Origin: Clostridiales bacterium UBA1770
Lineage (GTDB): Bacteria; Bacillota; Clostridia; Oscillospirales; CAG-272
Assembly: GCA_002315325.1 (NCBI GenBank)
Contig: DCGU01000054.1
Span: 36,100 to 100,099 of the forward strand
Direction of reading: 5' to 3'
DNA: 64,000 nt
Shown here: positions 25,254 through 33,415 of the stretch, piece after piece
Position numbering within the stretch: position 1 is the stretch's first letter
Layout of the letters: each line of letters opens with the position of its first letter
The notes under the pieces: model-generated
What the model saw: only the letters and a program-made list of their open reading frames with translations
Told to the model about the DNA's origin: nothing
The model's database searches: none
Program-made: the position numbers and the translations under genes

Positions 25254-26234
25254 TTATTTCGCATCGGCAAATATGCCTTGGTACCAATCGCGTTCATATA
25301 AATAGGCGTCGATATCGTTGAGCACCGTAATTTTGTTGCGGCTCCATATCGGGGCCAGCAAATCTGCGGCCTGCCCGTCGCCCGTCAGCCGGCATATGAC
25401 AACGTCGCCGGGCAGACGCGTGAGCGCCTGTGCGGTCAGGCGCACGTAGTCGGCCCGTTCCATCGGCCGATATTCCCCTGCCTCGTACGCGGTGCCCAAC
25501 CGCGTGCCGCGCAGGACGTGCAAAAGGTGAATCTTGATTTGGTCGGGGTGCAGCCGCGCAACGTCGTCAATCGTTTGCATCATTTCCCGCTCGGTTTCCC
25601 CCGGCAGACCGAAGATGACGTGGGTACAAATTTGAATACGGGGTGCGGCTTTGCGCAAGGCCGCAAATCCGGTGCAAAACTGCGCCATGGTATGGCCGCG
25701 ATTGATGCGTGCGGCCGTGGCGTCGTTCGACGACTGCAGGCCGAGTTCCAACGTCAAAACGGTTCTTTCCGACAGCTCTGCCAGATAGGCAAGAACGTCG
25801 GGCGCCAGACAGTCGGCGCGCGTGGCGATATTCAATCCCACGACGCCGGGATAGGTCAATGCTTCTTCAAAAACGGTTTTCAGCCGCTGCAGCGGCGCAT
25901 AGGTGTTGGTGTGCGCCTGGAAATAGGCGATGCAGCGCTCCCGTGCCGCCGGCCATTTTATCGTCAGCTTTTCACGCTGCTCGATATACTGTATATCAAG
26001 CGGCACGTTTGCGGACAGGGCGTTATCGCCGGACCCGCGGGGGGAACAGTAGATGCAGCCGCCGCGGCCGCAGGTGCCGTCGATATTGGGACAGGTCATA
26101 CCGGCGTCCAGCGGCACCTTAATACATTTGCCGCCGAACGTCCGCTTCAGATAAAAATCGTAGGTATAATACCGCTTGTTGCTGTCGGAGAGCGGAAACG
26201 GGTTATTCATACTTTGCGTTGGCCGTTTTTCCAC
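25254..26234 (-). CDS. TIGR01212-family radical SAM protein (YhcC-like)
   Basis: 326 residues. The family pattern CPNIDGTCGRGGCIYC (about 48-63) supplies the three Fe-S cysteines, with YYTYDFYLKRTFGGKCIKVPLDAG before it and IQYIEQ, YFQAHTNTYAPL, LELGLQSSND, THVIFGLPGET and KIHLLHVLRGT after it, in the same order as in TIGR01212. Substrate is unknown in all members. The start codon is GTG with GGGGAG six bases before it. Confidence 0.9.
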   Translation of the reverse strand: MEKRPTQSMNNPFPLSDSNKRYYTYDFYLKRTFGGKCIKVPLDAGMTCPNIDGTCGRGGCIYCSPRGSGDNALSANVPLDIQYIEQREKLTIKWPAARERCIAYFQAHTNTYAPLQRLKTVFEEALTYPGVVGLNIATRADCLAPDVLAYLAELSERTVLTLELGLQSSNDATAARINRGHTMAQFCTGFAALRKAAPRIQICTHVIFGLPGETEREMMQTIDDVARLHPDQIKIHLLHVLRGTRLGTAYEAGEYRPMERADYVRLTAQALTRLPGDVVICRLTGDGQAADLLAPIWSRNKITVLNDIDAYLYERDWYQGIFADAK

Positions 26235-26264
26235 GTTTTTCTCCCCTTCCCCAAACGGTTACGT

Positions 26265-27776
26265 TTATTTCAAATCGTACAGTTTTGTATACTTTTCTTC
26301 CAAATAATCCAGGAAATAGTTCGGATTGAGGTCCTCGCCGGTGATTTCACGAATCCAGGCGTCGGGGGTTTGCGAGGAGGCGCAACTGAAGACGTGTTCC
26401 GTCATCCAGTTTGTCACCTGTTTCAGATTGCCTGCCGCCACGGCGGCATCCACGTCGAACGCCTTCTTCATCGTGTGCAGAATCTGTGCGCCGTAGGCGT
26501 TGCCCAGTGCGTAGGACGGGAAATAGCCGTAGGAACCGGTCCAGTGCACGTCCTGCAAACATCCCTGTGCGTCATCCGGCACGTCAATGCCGAGATACTC
26601 TTTGTATTTGGCGTTCCACAGTGCCGGCACCTCGTCCACGGTGATATCCCCGTTGACAAACGCCCGCTCAATTTCGTACCGAATCATAATATGCAGGCTG
26701 TAGGTCAGCTCGTCGGCCTCCATACGGATGAGCGAGGGCTCGGCAATATTGACGGCCTCGTAGAGTTCCTGCTCCGTCACGTCGGCAAACGTCTCCCCGC
26801 CGATTTCACGGAACTTGGGGTAGAAGCTGTGGATAAACGCGGGGGAACGGCCGATGAGATTTTCGTAAAAACGGGAAACGGTTTCGTGCATAGCGTTGGT
26901 CATTTCCCCATAGATATGGTTGTCGCAAAATGCCTGCGGCTCGTTCTGCATAAACAGGGCGTGACCGCCTTCGTGCAGGACGGAGAAAATATTGGAAACG
27001 AAAGCGTCCTCGTAGTAGTGTGTGGTCACACGTACGTCGTGCGGGCCGTAGTTGTCGGTAAAGGGGTGCTCCGTCGTCATGAGCGTCAGCGCCTCTTCCC
27101 GCAGGCCCTCTTCCTGTAAAATAACGCGCGACATTTGTTCCTGTTTGGCAATGGGGCACGGCCGCGTTAAAAAGTCGCGGCGAATCGGCTTGCCTTCCGC
27201 CACAATGCGGCGCATCAGCGGCACAACGCGCGCCTTGACGGCACCGAAGAATGCGTCGAGTTTTGCCTCGGTCATGCCTTTTTCCAGCACGTCGAGGCAG
27301 GCGTTATAATACGTGTCCGGTTTTTCGTCCAACAAATCGACGTTTTGGCGTGCATAGGCAATCAATTCTGCCAAACTGTCGCGGAAAATGCCGAAATCGT
27401 TTTTCTTTTTGGCCTCCAGCCATTTGGCATACGCGTTGTTGCCGGCCAGGTCTTCTTTGTAGGCCAACTCGGCGGAAATATTTTTCGTCTGTTTGTAGTT
27501 ATCCCACAACAGATCGATCAAGCGATTTTGCAGGGGAGATAAATCCGTGCGGTCGTTGTGCAGCGCCGTAACCAAATTCACAAACCGTTCGGCGTGCATC
27601 AGGTCGTGCACATGCGCGCCCAGCAGTGCCATATCCTGCCCTGCCTGCTCCATACCCTCGACGGGGGCACAGCATTCCAGGTCGAAATTCATTTTGCCGA
27701 TAATACGGCCGTAAGCCTCGATTTCATCGAGCAGTCCGTACAGTTCTTTGATTCGTTCCTGATTCGTCATCGTCAT
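26265..27776 (-). CDS. M32-family metallocarboxypeptidase
   Basis: 503 residues, the usual length for the family. The zinc-binding motif HEGGH (VLHEGGHALFMQN, about residue 235) and the downstream Glu region (MHETVSRFYENLIGRSPAF) are intact. M32 enzymes remove C-terminal residues from peptides in the cytoplasm. I chose the ATG at 27776, which follows an AAAGGCAG site; one ATG lies 15 bases upstream. Together with the M18 aminopeptidase that starts 170 bases away on the opposite strand, it suggests a peptide-degrading function at this locus. Confidence 0.92.
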   Translation of the reverse strand: MTMTNQERIKELYGLLDEIEAYGRIIGKMNFDLECCAPVEGMEQAGQDMALLGAHVHDLMHAERFVNLVTALHNDRTDLSPLQNRLIDLLWDNYKQTKNISAELAYKEDLAGNNAYAKWLEAKKKNDFGIFRDSLAELIAYARQNVDLLDEKPDTYYNACLDVLEKGMTEAKLDAFFGAVKARVVPLMRRIVAEGKPIRRDFLTRPCPIAKQEQMSRVILQEEGLREEALTLMTTEHPFTDNYGPHDVRVTTHYYEDAFVSNIFSVLHEGGHALFMQNEPQAFCDNHIYGEMTNAMHETVSRFYENLIGRSPAFIHSFYPKFREIGGETFADVTEQELYEAVNIAEPSLIRMEADELTYSLHIMIRYEIERAFVNGDITVDEVPALWNAKYKEYLGIDVPDDAQGCLQDVHWTGSYGYFPSYALGNAYGAQILHTMKKAFDVDAAVAAGNLKQVTNWMTEHVFSCASSQTPDAWIREITGEDLNPNYFLDYLEEKYTKLYDLK

Positions 27777-27946
27777 TTTTCTGCCTTTCATAAAACCATT
27801 ATTGTTCTACATTATTATACAACATTATTTTATTCCTGCAACCCGTTTTTGCCTTCTTGTCTTGACAAGCGTACCGAATTCATCTACAATGATGACGAAA
27901 TGAAACGAAAATGCCGATTTGATCGGCAGGAGAAGAGGAATACACC

Positions 27947-29272
27947 ATGAGTGCAACCGCAAAAAACGGACAAGCGTTATCCGTCGCCAAAGAATTACTG
28001 ACTTTTATTCGCAACAGTCCCACGGCTTTTCAGGCAACGGACAGTATCGCCGCACTGCTTGAAAAGAACAATTTCACCCGTCTGCACGAAGGGGACAAAT
28101 GGGATCTGACGCGCGGCGGCAAATACTACGTGACGCGCAATATGACCAGCATCATTGCGTTTACTCTGCCAAAGGATTTGCACGCCTTTATGATGGCGGC
28201 CGGTCACAGCGACTCGCCCACCTTTAAACTCAAGGAAAACTACGAGACGGTCACGCCGAACGGGTATATCCGTTTGGACACCGAAAAATACGGCGGGATG
28301 ATTATGTCCTCCTGGGTGGATATTCCCCTGTCGGTTGCCGGACGTGCCGTGGTACGGGACGGTGACAGACTCGTTGCCAAGTCCGTCGTCGTGGATAAAG
28401 ATTTATGTCTGATCCCCAACGTTGCCATCCATTTTAACCGCACGATTAACGACGGTTATAAATACAACCCTGCCGTTGACTTGGTACCGCTGTTTTCCGA
28501 CGGCACCGGTGCGGGCGCCCTGCAAAAAGAAATCGCCGCTGCGGCAGGCGTGAAGCCCGGCGACGTGGCAGGTGCGGATTTGTTCCTGTACAACCGCATG
28601 CCGGGCAGCATTTGGGGACCCAAGCACGAATTTTACTCGGCGCCGCGCATCGATAATCTCGGCTGTGCATTCGCAACGCTGACGGGGCTTTTGCAGGCAG
28701 ACGCCAACGACAGTGCCGCACAGGTGTACGCCTGCTTTGATAACGAAGAGGTCGGTTCCTCCACCAAACAGGGTGCCGCTTCGACGTTTCTGCGCGACGT
28801 ACTGACGCGCATTTGCGACTGTTACGGTGCCGACGTGCGCGCGCTCCTGTCCTCTTCCTTCCTGGTGTCCGCCGACAACGGCCACGCCAAACACCCCAAT
28901 CATCCCGAACTGTCCGACGGGCAGAACGCACCCATGATGAACGGAGGCGTCGTCATCAAGGCCAACGCCGCGCAAAAGTACGCCACGGACGCCGTGTCCG
29001 CTGCCGTCTTTACCGAAATCTGCCGCCGTGCCGGCGTGCCGGTACAGCCGTTTGCCAACCGTTCCGATATGGCGGGCGGTTCGACGCTGGGCAGCATTTC
29101 CGACACCGTCGTCCCCGTCAATACCGTGGATATCGGTATGGCGCAATTGGCCATGCACTCGGCCTACGAAACGGCCGGCACGCTGGACCCCGCGTATATG
29201 GCACAGGCCATGAAGGTCTATTACGAATCCCGTCTCGATACTGACGGGGAAACGTATTTCAACGTTCTTTGA
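27947..29272 (+). CDS. apeB: M18-family aspartyl aminopeptidase
   Basis: 441 residues. The two-zinc aminopeptidase pattern is visible: GHSDSPTFKLK (His ligand), DNLGCAFATLTGL, FDNEEVGSSTKQGA, SADNGHAKHPNHPE and GGSTLGSISDTVVPVNTVDIGMAQLAMHSAYE. It removes N-terminal acidic residues. AGGAGAAGAGG precedes the ATG. It is transcribed away from the M32 gene. Confidence 0.95.
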   Translation: MSATAKNGQALSVAKELLTFIRNSPTAFQATDSIAALLEKNNFTRLHEGDKWDLTRGGKYYVTRNMTSIIAFTLPKDLHAFMMAAGHSDSPTFKLKENYETVTPNGYIRLDTEKYGGMIMSSWVDIPLSVAGRAVVRDGDRLVAKSVVVDKDLCLIPNVAIHFNRTINDGYKYNPAVDLVPLFSDGTGAGALQKEIAAAAGVKPGDVAGADLFLYNRMPGSIWGPKHEFYSAPRIDNLGCAFATLTGLLQADANDSAAQVYACFDNEEVGSSTKQGAASTFLRDVLTRICDCYGADVRALLSSSFLVSADNGHAKHPNHPELSDGQNAPMMNGGVVIKANAAQKYATDAVSAAVFTEICRRAGVPVQPFANRSDMAGGSTLGSISDTVVPVNTVDIGMAQLAMHSAYETAGTLDPAYMAQAMKVYYESRLDTDGETYFNVL

Positions 29273-29288
29273 TTCCCGCTATGATATA

Positions 29289-29324
29289 AAACAGCAGGTG
29301 CCGACCGGCACCTGCTGTTTTTGT
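29289..29324. terminator. bidirectional terminator between apeB and glmS
   Basis: Perfect 14-bp stem (29289-29302 with 29307-29320) with a GACC loop and a TTTTT tail on the plus strand. The glmS stop lies nine bases beyond on the other strand. Confidence 0.85.
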
Positions 29325-29332
29325 GCTGTATT

Positions 29333-31159
29333 TTATTCCACCGTCACGCTTTTGGCCAAATTTCGCGGTTTATCCACGTCGCACCCGCGCTGCACCGCAA
29401 GGCAATAGGCATAATACTGCAAAATAATGACCGCCAAAATCGGCAGCGTCATTTCGTTCGCCGCCGGCAATCGAATCACCTCGTCGGCACAGTCCGCGGG
29501 AATCTCCATTCCCTGCCCGCACAAAAGAATCACGCGGGCACCGCGTGCCTTGACTTCCTTGGCATTGGACAGGGTCTTTTCCAAAAGTGCCGCCGACGTG
29601 GCAACGACGATACAGGGCACCCCGGGCGTAATCAGCGAAATCGTGCCGTGTTTGAGTTCCCCGGCAGCGTACGCTTCACTGTGTACGTAAGAAATTTCCT
29701 TGATTTTTAACGCCCCCTCACAGCAAACGGCATAATCCTGTCCGCGGCCGATGAGAAACGCATCGGGAAGATTGCCGTGCTTTTCGGCAACCGCGGCCGC
29801 GCTGTCAAACAGGGCAAACGTTTTTTGCACGTCATCGGGCAGCGTTTCAAGCGCCCGGCAGAGTTCCTGCTCCCGTTGCGGGGACAACTGTCCGTTTTCA
29901 TGCGCCAGGCGCAGCGCCAACAGCAGCAGCACGGCAACCTGCGCCGAATATGCCTTGGTGGTAGCCACGGCAATTTCGGGACCGGAATAGAGATAAATCA
30001 CGTGATCCGCCTGTCTGGCAATGGACGAGCCAACCACGTTGACAACGGCATACGTCGGCACGCCTTTGGCCTTTGCCAGCCGCAGTGCCGCCAACGAATC
30101 GGCGGTTTCCCCCGATTGCGAAAGGATAAAAACGGCATCCCCCTGTGTAAAAATGGGATTGCCGTACCGGAATTCACTGGCAATCGCAACCGACACGGGA
30201 ATGCGTGCCAACCCTTCGATGGCGTGTTTGCCCAAAAGCCCCGCATGCATGGCGCTGCCGCAGGCGACCAACGTCACGTGCTTGATCTTTTGCAGAGCGT
30301 CATTCGGTATTTCCCGCGACAAAATCTCACGAATACCGCCGGCAATACGCCCGCCGACGGCGCGACGGAGCGCTGCGGGCTGCTCCATAATCTCTTTTAA
30401 CATAAAATGCGGATAACCGCCTTTTTCGGCACTTTCCTCGTCCCAATCGGCAACAATCACCTGTTTTTGCGCCGTAATATTCTTCCCGGTATCATCGTAA
30501 ACCGTCACGCTGTCCCGCGTCACGCAGGCAATTTCGCCTGCTTCCGGCAGCAAATACCGCCGCGTGTGTGACAGGATGGCGGGGATATCGGAGGCAACAA
30601 GGTTTTCGCCCGTTCCCAAGCCCAAAATCAGCGGGCTGTCCCGCCGCACAGTCCATATTTCCCCCGGACGATCGGCAAACAACACCGCCAGGGCATAGGA
30701 ACCCTTTATCCGCTGCATGGCTGCCGTCAATGCGGCACGTGCGTCGCCCGTATACGCCTCATCCAGAACGTGCGCCGCAACCTCGGTATCGGTCTGCGAC
30801 AAAAACGTACGTCCCTGTGCGAGCAGTTTTTCCTTCAGTTTTGCATAGTTTTCAATAATCCCGTTGTGCACCAGCGTCACACGACCGCAGGCGTGCGGGT
30901 GTGCGTTCGCGTCAGACGGCTCGCCGTGCGTGGCCCAGCGCGTATGACCGATGCCGACGCACCCCCGTATGGGTTGCCCGCCGGCAATTTTATCCTTTAG
31001 GTTTGCCAGCCGCCCCTGCGCCTTTTCAACGCGTATTCCCTGCGCGGTTACAACGGCAATCCCGGCCGAATCGTACCCGCGATACTCCAATTTAGACAGT
31101 CCTTCCAATAAAATATCCGACGCTTCCTGTGCGCCGGTGTATCCAATGATTCCGCACAT
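29333..31159 (-). CDS. glmS: glutamine-fructose-6-phosphate aminotransferase
   Basis: 608 residues. It makes glucosamine-6-phosphate for cell-wall synthesis. The N-terminal glutaminase domain begins MCGIIGY, with Cys2 as the nucleophile, and has GIGHTRWATHGEP and HNGIIENY. Two SIS sugar-isomerase domains follow (about 290-420 and 455-590; ACGSAMHAGLLGKHAIE, LSQSGETADSLAALR, and EGALKIKEISYVHSEAYAAGELKHG), ending DKPRNLAKSVTVE. The start is fixed by the need for Cys2 and by AAAGGTG upstream. A glmS ribozyme lies in the leader, so feedback control by the product is expected. Confidence 0.97.
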   Translation of the reverse strand: MCGIIGYTGAQEASDILLEGLSKLEYRGYDSAGIAVVTAQGIRVEKAQGRLANLKDKIAGGQPIRGCVGIGHTRWATHGEPSDANAHPHACGRVTLVHNGIIENYAKLKEKLLAQGRTFLSQTDTEVAAHVLDEAYTGDARAALTAAMQRIKGSYALAVLFADRPGEIWTVRRDSPLILGLGTGENLVASDIPAILSHTRRYLLPEAGEIACVTRDSVTVYDDTGKNITAQKQVIVADWDEESAEKGGYPHFMLKEIMEQPAALRRAVGGRIAGGIREILSREIPNDALQKIKHVTLVACGSAMHAGLLGKHAIEGLARIPVSVAIASEFRYGNPIFTQGDAVFILSQSGETADSLAALRLAKAKGVPTYAVVNVVGSSIARQADHVIYLYSGPEIAVATTKAYSAQVAVLLLLALRLAHENGQLSPQREQELCRALETLPDDVQKTFALFDSAAAVAEKHGNLPDAFLIGRGQDYAVCCEGALKIKEISYVHSEAYAAGELKHGTISLITPGVPCIVVATSAALLEKTLSNAKEVKARGARVILLCGQGMEIPADCADEVIRLPAANEMTLPILAVIILQYYAYCLAVQRGCDVDKPRNLAKSVTVE

Positions 31160-31256
31160 TATTTTCACCTTTGCCGTATAAAAACGGCCCTTTGTCAAGT
31201 CAATAAAGCCTGCGGCATTTCGTCAGGGCGACGTTTGTCTGCAGACTTTTTCAATA

Positions 31257-31403
31257 TTCATCATTTCCGTTTGTGCCTTTGTTGGGCAATTACTTGCCGT
31301 TTTTCTCACAAACTCACGGTGAAATGATACCGAAGGGCACCCGCCGAATCTTTCGATAAACCCTTCCCTCGTCAACCGCGGTGAAATTACGGTCCCGGCG
31401 CTA
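31257..31403 (-). ncRNA. glmS ribozyme-riboswitch
   Basis: On the minus strand, about 100-240 bases before glmS. The sequence begins ATAGCGCCGGGACC; cleavage is expected between A (31402) and G (31401). The core strings TTGACGAGG, GGGTTTATCGA and TCGGCGGGTGCCC follow in the right order and spacing, as in the Bacillus and Thermoanaerobacter ribozymes. A P3-type pairing ATCATTTC/GAAATGAT and an inner GTTTGTG/CACAAAC stem close the 3' half. Glucosamine-6-phosphate acts as cofactor for self-cleavage and lowers glmS expression. Confidence 0.93.
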
Positions 31404-31496
31404 TGCAATATCGTCCGCCTCACTTTTATTGTCCGGCAGTCCTGCATTCTTTTTTGCCGCGGCTTTCACTCCTTTCGACCCGCGGTGAACGCAATC

Positions 31497-31525
31497 ATTA
31501 TACGAAATTTGTTCGTCCAAAACAA
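31497..31525 (-). promoter_or_regulatory. promoter of glmS
   Basis: Minus strand TTGTTT (31525-31520), 17-nt spacer, TATAAT (31502-31497). Transcription would start about 90 bases before the ribozyme cleavage site. Confidence 0.6.
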
Positions 31526-31526
31526 G

Positions 31527-31561
31527 AAAGCCGCCTTGACAATCTTTGCCAAGGCGGCTTT
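31527..31561 (-). terminator. terminator of the esterase gene
   Basis: 11-bp stem aaagccgcctt with its complement, 13-nt loop, followed by CTTGTTTT on the minus strand; 23 bases after the stop codon. Confidence 0.75.
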
Positions 31562-31583
31562 ACATTCTTATCCAAAAGACCGA

Positions 31584-32387
31584 TTATGCGGGCAGGAAAC
31601 CGATGAGGCGGAACCATTCGGCTGCCATTTCCGACCAGCGCGCCACGTAGGGCATTTGTTTTGCCAAACCCATGCCGTGCCCGCCGTAGGGGAAGATATG
31701 CATCTCGACGGGGACGTTTTGGCGGCGCAGGCGCTCGGCGTAGCGGTAACTGTTGATGACGTTGACGCCGCCGTCCTCTGCCGTGTGCCAAATGAAGGCC
31801 TGCGGCGTTTTTTCATCGGCGATACGGTCGGGACAAAAACGGACGGCATCCCAGGGGATGTTTCTGCACCCCGTGAAGCTTTCGGCACTGCCCTCGTGCC
31901 AAATATCCGCCTCCACCAGGGAGATGACGGGATAGCACAGGATTTGCGCGTCCGGCAGATAGGACAGTTCGTCGACAGCGTCGATGCCCTCACCTTCCAG
32001 TTTTTCGCGGTAGGTGCAAAGGAATGCGGTTAAGTGACCGCCGGCAGACGAACCCATAACGCAGATTTTTTCAGGATTAATGCCGTACTCGGCGGCGTGG
32101 GCACGCAGGTACCGCACGGCGCGGCGGGCGTCCAGGGCCGGTGCTGGGAAGGCATAGGGATGAACGCGGTAATTGACAACGAAGGCCGACATACCGAGCG
32201 CGTTGGCCCATTCGGCGTAACCCTTGCCCTCGTGATCGGAACGCCTGGTATAACCGCCGCCGGGAAAAATCACCAGGGCGGCATCGGTTTTTTTCTCTGC
32301 CGCCGGATAATAATCCATCGAGGGCACTTCCTGCCCCTCAAGCAATCCCGGTGCGTTGTCCCACAGCATAATATGATTTTGTTCCAT
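31584..32387 (-). CDS. alpha/beta hydrolase, BD-FAE/acetylxylan esterase-like
   Basis: 267 residues, one alpha/beta hydrolase domain. FPGGGYTRRSDHEGKGYAEW (41-60) is the oxyanion-hole region of the family, VMGSSAGGHLTA contains the nucleophile Ser114, and a FIWHTAEDGGVNVINSY segment and a terminal YGGHGMGL give the likely Asp and His. Members deacetylate or deferuloylate plant-type polysaccharides and small esters. No signal peptide is found. It is divergent from a TetR-family gene with which it shares a promoter region; regulation by that protein is likely. Confidence 0.85.
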   Translation of the reverse strand: MEQNHIMLWDNAPGLLEGQEVPSMDYYPAAEKKTDAALVIFPGGGYTRRSDHEGKGYAEWANALGMSAFVVNYRVHPYAFPAPALDARRAVRYLRAHAAEYGINPEKICVMGSSAGGHLTAFLCTYREKLEGEGIDAVDELSYLPDAQILCYPVISLVEADIWHEGSAESFTGCRNIPWDAVRFCPDRIADEKTPQAFIWHTAEDGGVNVINSYRYAERLRRQNVPVEMHIFPYGGHGMGLAKQMPYVARWSEMAAEWFRLIGFLPA

Positions 32388-32440
32388 TTTATTTCCTCTT
32401 CTCCCCTGCGTAAGCAGGCAGCATTCTGATTGACACGGTC

Positions 32441-32499
32441 ATTGTAGCACTTTTGTGCCGCTATGTCAATTGACATTTACGCCTGTCCTATGCTACAAT
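32441..32499. promoter_or_regulatory. face-to-face divergent promoters with a shared palindrome
   Basis: The 12-nt palindrome tgtcaattgaca (32464-32475) holds a perfect TTGACA for both directions. To the right an 18-nt spacer leads to TACAAT (32494-32499) for the TetR gene; to the left a 17-nt spacer leads to TACAAT (32446-32441) for the esterase. A second small inverted repeat, gcac-tttt-gtgc (32447-32458), lies in the leftward spacer. A dimeric repressor bound at the palindrome would block both promoters. Confidence 0.7.
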
Positions 32500-32525
32500 A
32501 AAAATAAAGAAAGGCGGTGGCACGT

Positions 32526-33113
32526 ATGCACAGAAAAGGCAATTCGGAAACAAAAATGAAAATCGTCAGTGCGGCGTGGCGCCTGTTCCACGAACAGGGA
32601 TACGACGAGACGACCATCGACGATATCGTGTACGAGTCAAATACGTCCAAGGGCTCGTTCTATCATTATTTCGACAGTAAGGATGCACTGCTTTCTTCCC
32701 TTTCCGACCTGTTTGACAACAAATACGACGAATTGAAGGGGACGTTAACGGACGAAATGACCGCAACGGACAAGCTGCTGTATCTCAACCGCGAATTGTT
32801 CCGTTTGGTCGAGGACAGCGTACCGACGGAACTGCTGGCCCGTCTGCTCTCTTCCCAGTTGGTCACGCACAGTGAAAAGCATTTGCTTGACCGCAACCGT
32901 ACCTATTATAAATTGTTGCGCACCATCATCAGCGAGGGCCAGGAAAAAGGACAGTTGGTGACCGCCGTTTCGGTGAGCGACATTATGAAAGCCTACGCCA
33001 TGATGGAACGGGCACTGATGTACGACTGGTGTTTGTGCTCGGGCGAATACTCCCTGTCGGGCTACAGTGCCGGCATTTTATCGGCCTTTTTACAAAGTTA
33101 CGTAAAAAAATAA
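32526..33113 (+). CDS. TetR/AcrR-family transcriptional regulator
   Basis: 195 residues. The N-terminal helix-turn-helix is clear: KIVSAAWRLFHEQGYDETTIDDIVYESNTSKGSFYHYFDSKDALL (residues 12-56), the TetR_N pattern. The C-terminal ligand domain is unrelated to well-known groups. Start chosen at the ATG at 32526, after the GGCGGTG site. It lies divergent to the esterase gene and probably represses both. Confidence 0.9.
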   Translation: MHRKGNSETKMKIVSAAWRLFHEQGYDETTIDDIVYESNTSKGSFYHYFDSKDALLSSLSDLFDNKYDELKGTLTDEMTATDKLLYLNRELFRLVEDSVPTELLARLLSSQLVTHSEKHLLDRNRTYYKLLRTIISEGQEKGQLVTAVSVSDIMKAYAMMERALMYDWCLCSGEYSLSGYSAGILSAFLQSYVKK

Positions 33114-33240
33114 GCGTATTGCCAACGGTATTGTCTGCGATTCGACCGAATACTATCCCCGCAACACGTCTTTTTTCGGCCGTGTTGCATAAAAAACCGT
33201 GTCTTTTGCTTTTTACGCGAAAATTTTATTTTTGGATTAT

Positions 33241-33354
33241 TTTTCAGTCTATAATCGATATCACAAATAATGCATTGAGTATCAACGAATATTTGATATT
33301 CAATGCATTTTTGTTTACTTTTCAGTCTATACTTCGTTCTGTATTGCAGTCTAC
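33241..33354 (+). promoter_or_regulatory. leader of putP with direct repeats and a hairpin
   Basis: AT-rich 300-base stretch before putP. The 13-mer ttttcagtctata occurs at 33241-33253 and 33319-33331, and a shorter version (cagtctac) at 33347-33354. Between the two full copies lies an almost perfect 16-bp hairpin (33269-33284 with 33294-33309, one G-U). The third copy overlaps the -35 region of putP, so the repeats could be activator or repressor sites. Confidence 0.55.
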
Positions 33355-33372
33355 TTTGTTTTGTGATAAAAT
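33344..33372 (+). promoter_or_regulatory. promoter of putP
   Basis: TTGCAG (33344-33349), 17-nt spacer, TAAAAT (33367-33372), 43 bases before the start codon. Confidence 0.6.
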
Positions 33373-33415
33373 ACTGCCATCGATTTTTTGAAAGGTACAG
33401 TACAGGTTTTTACAA

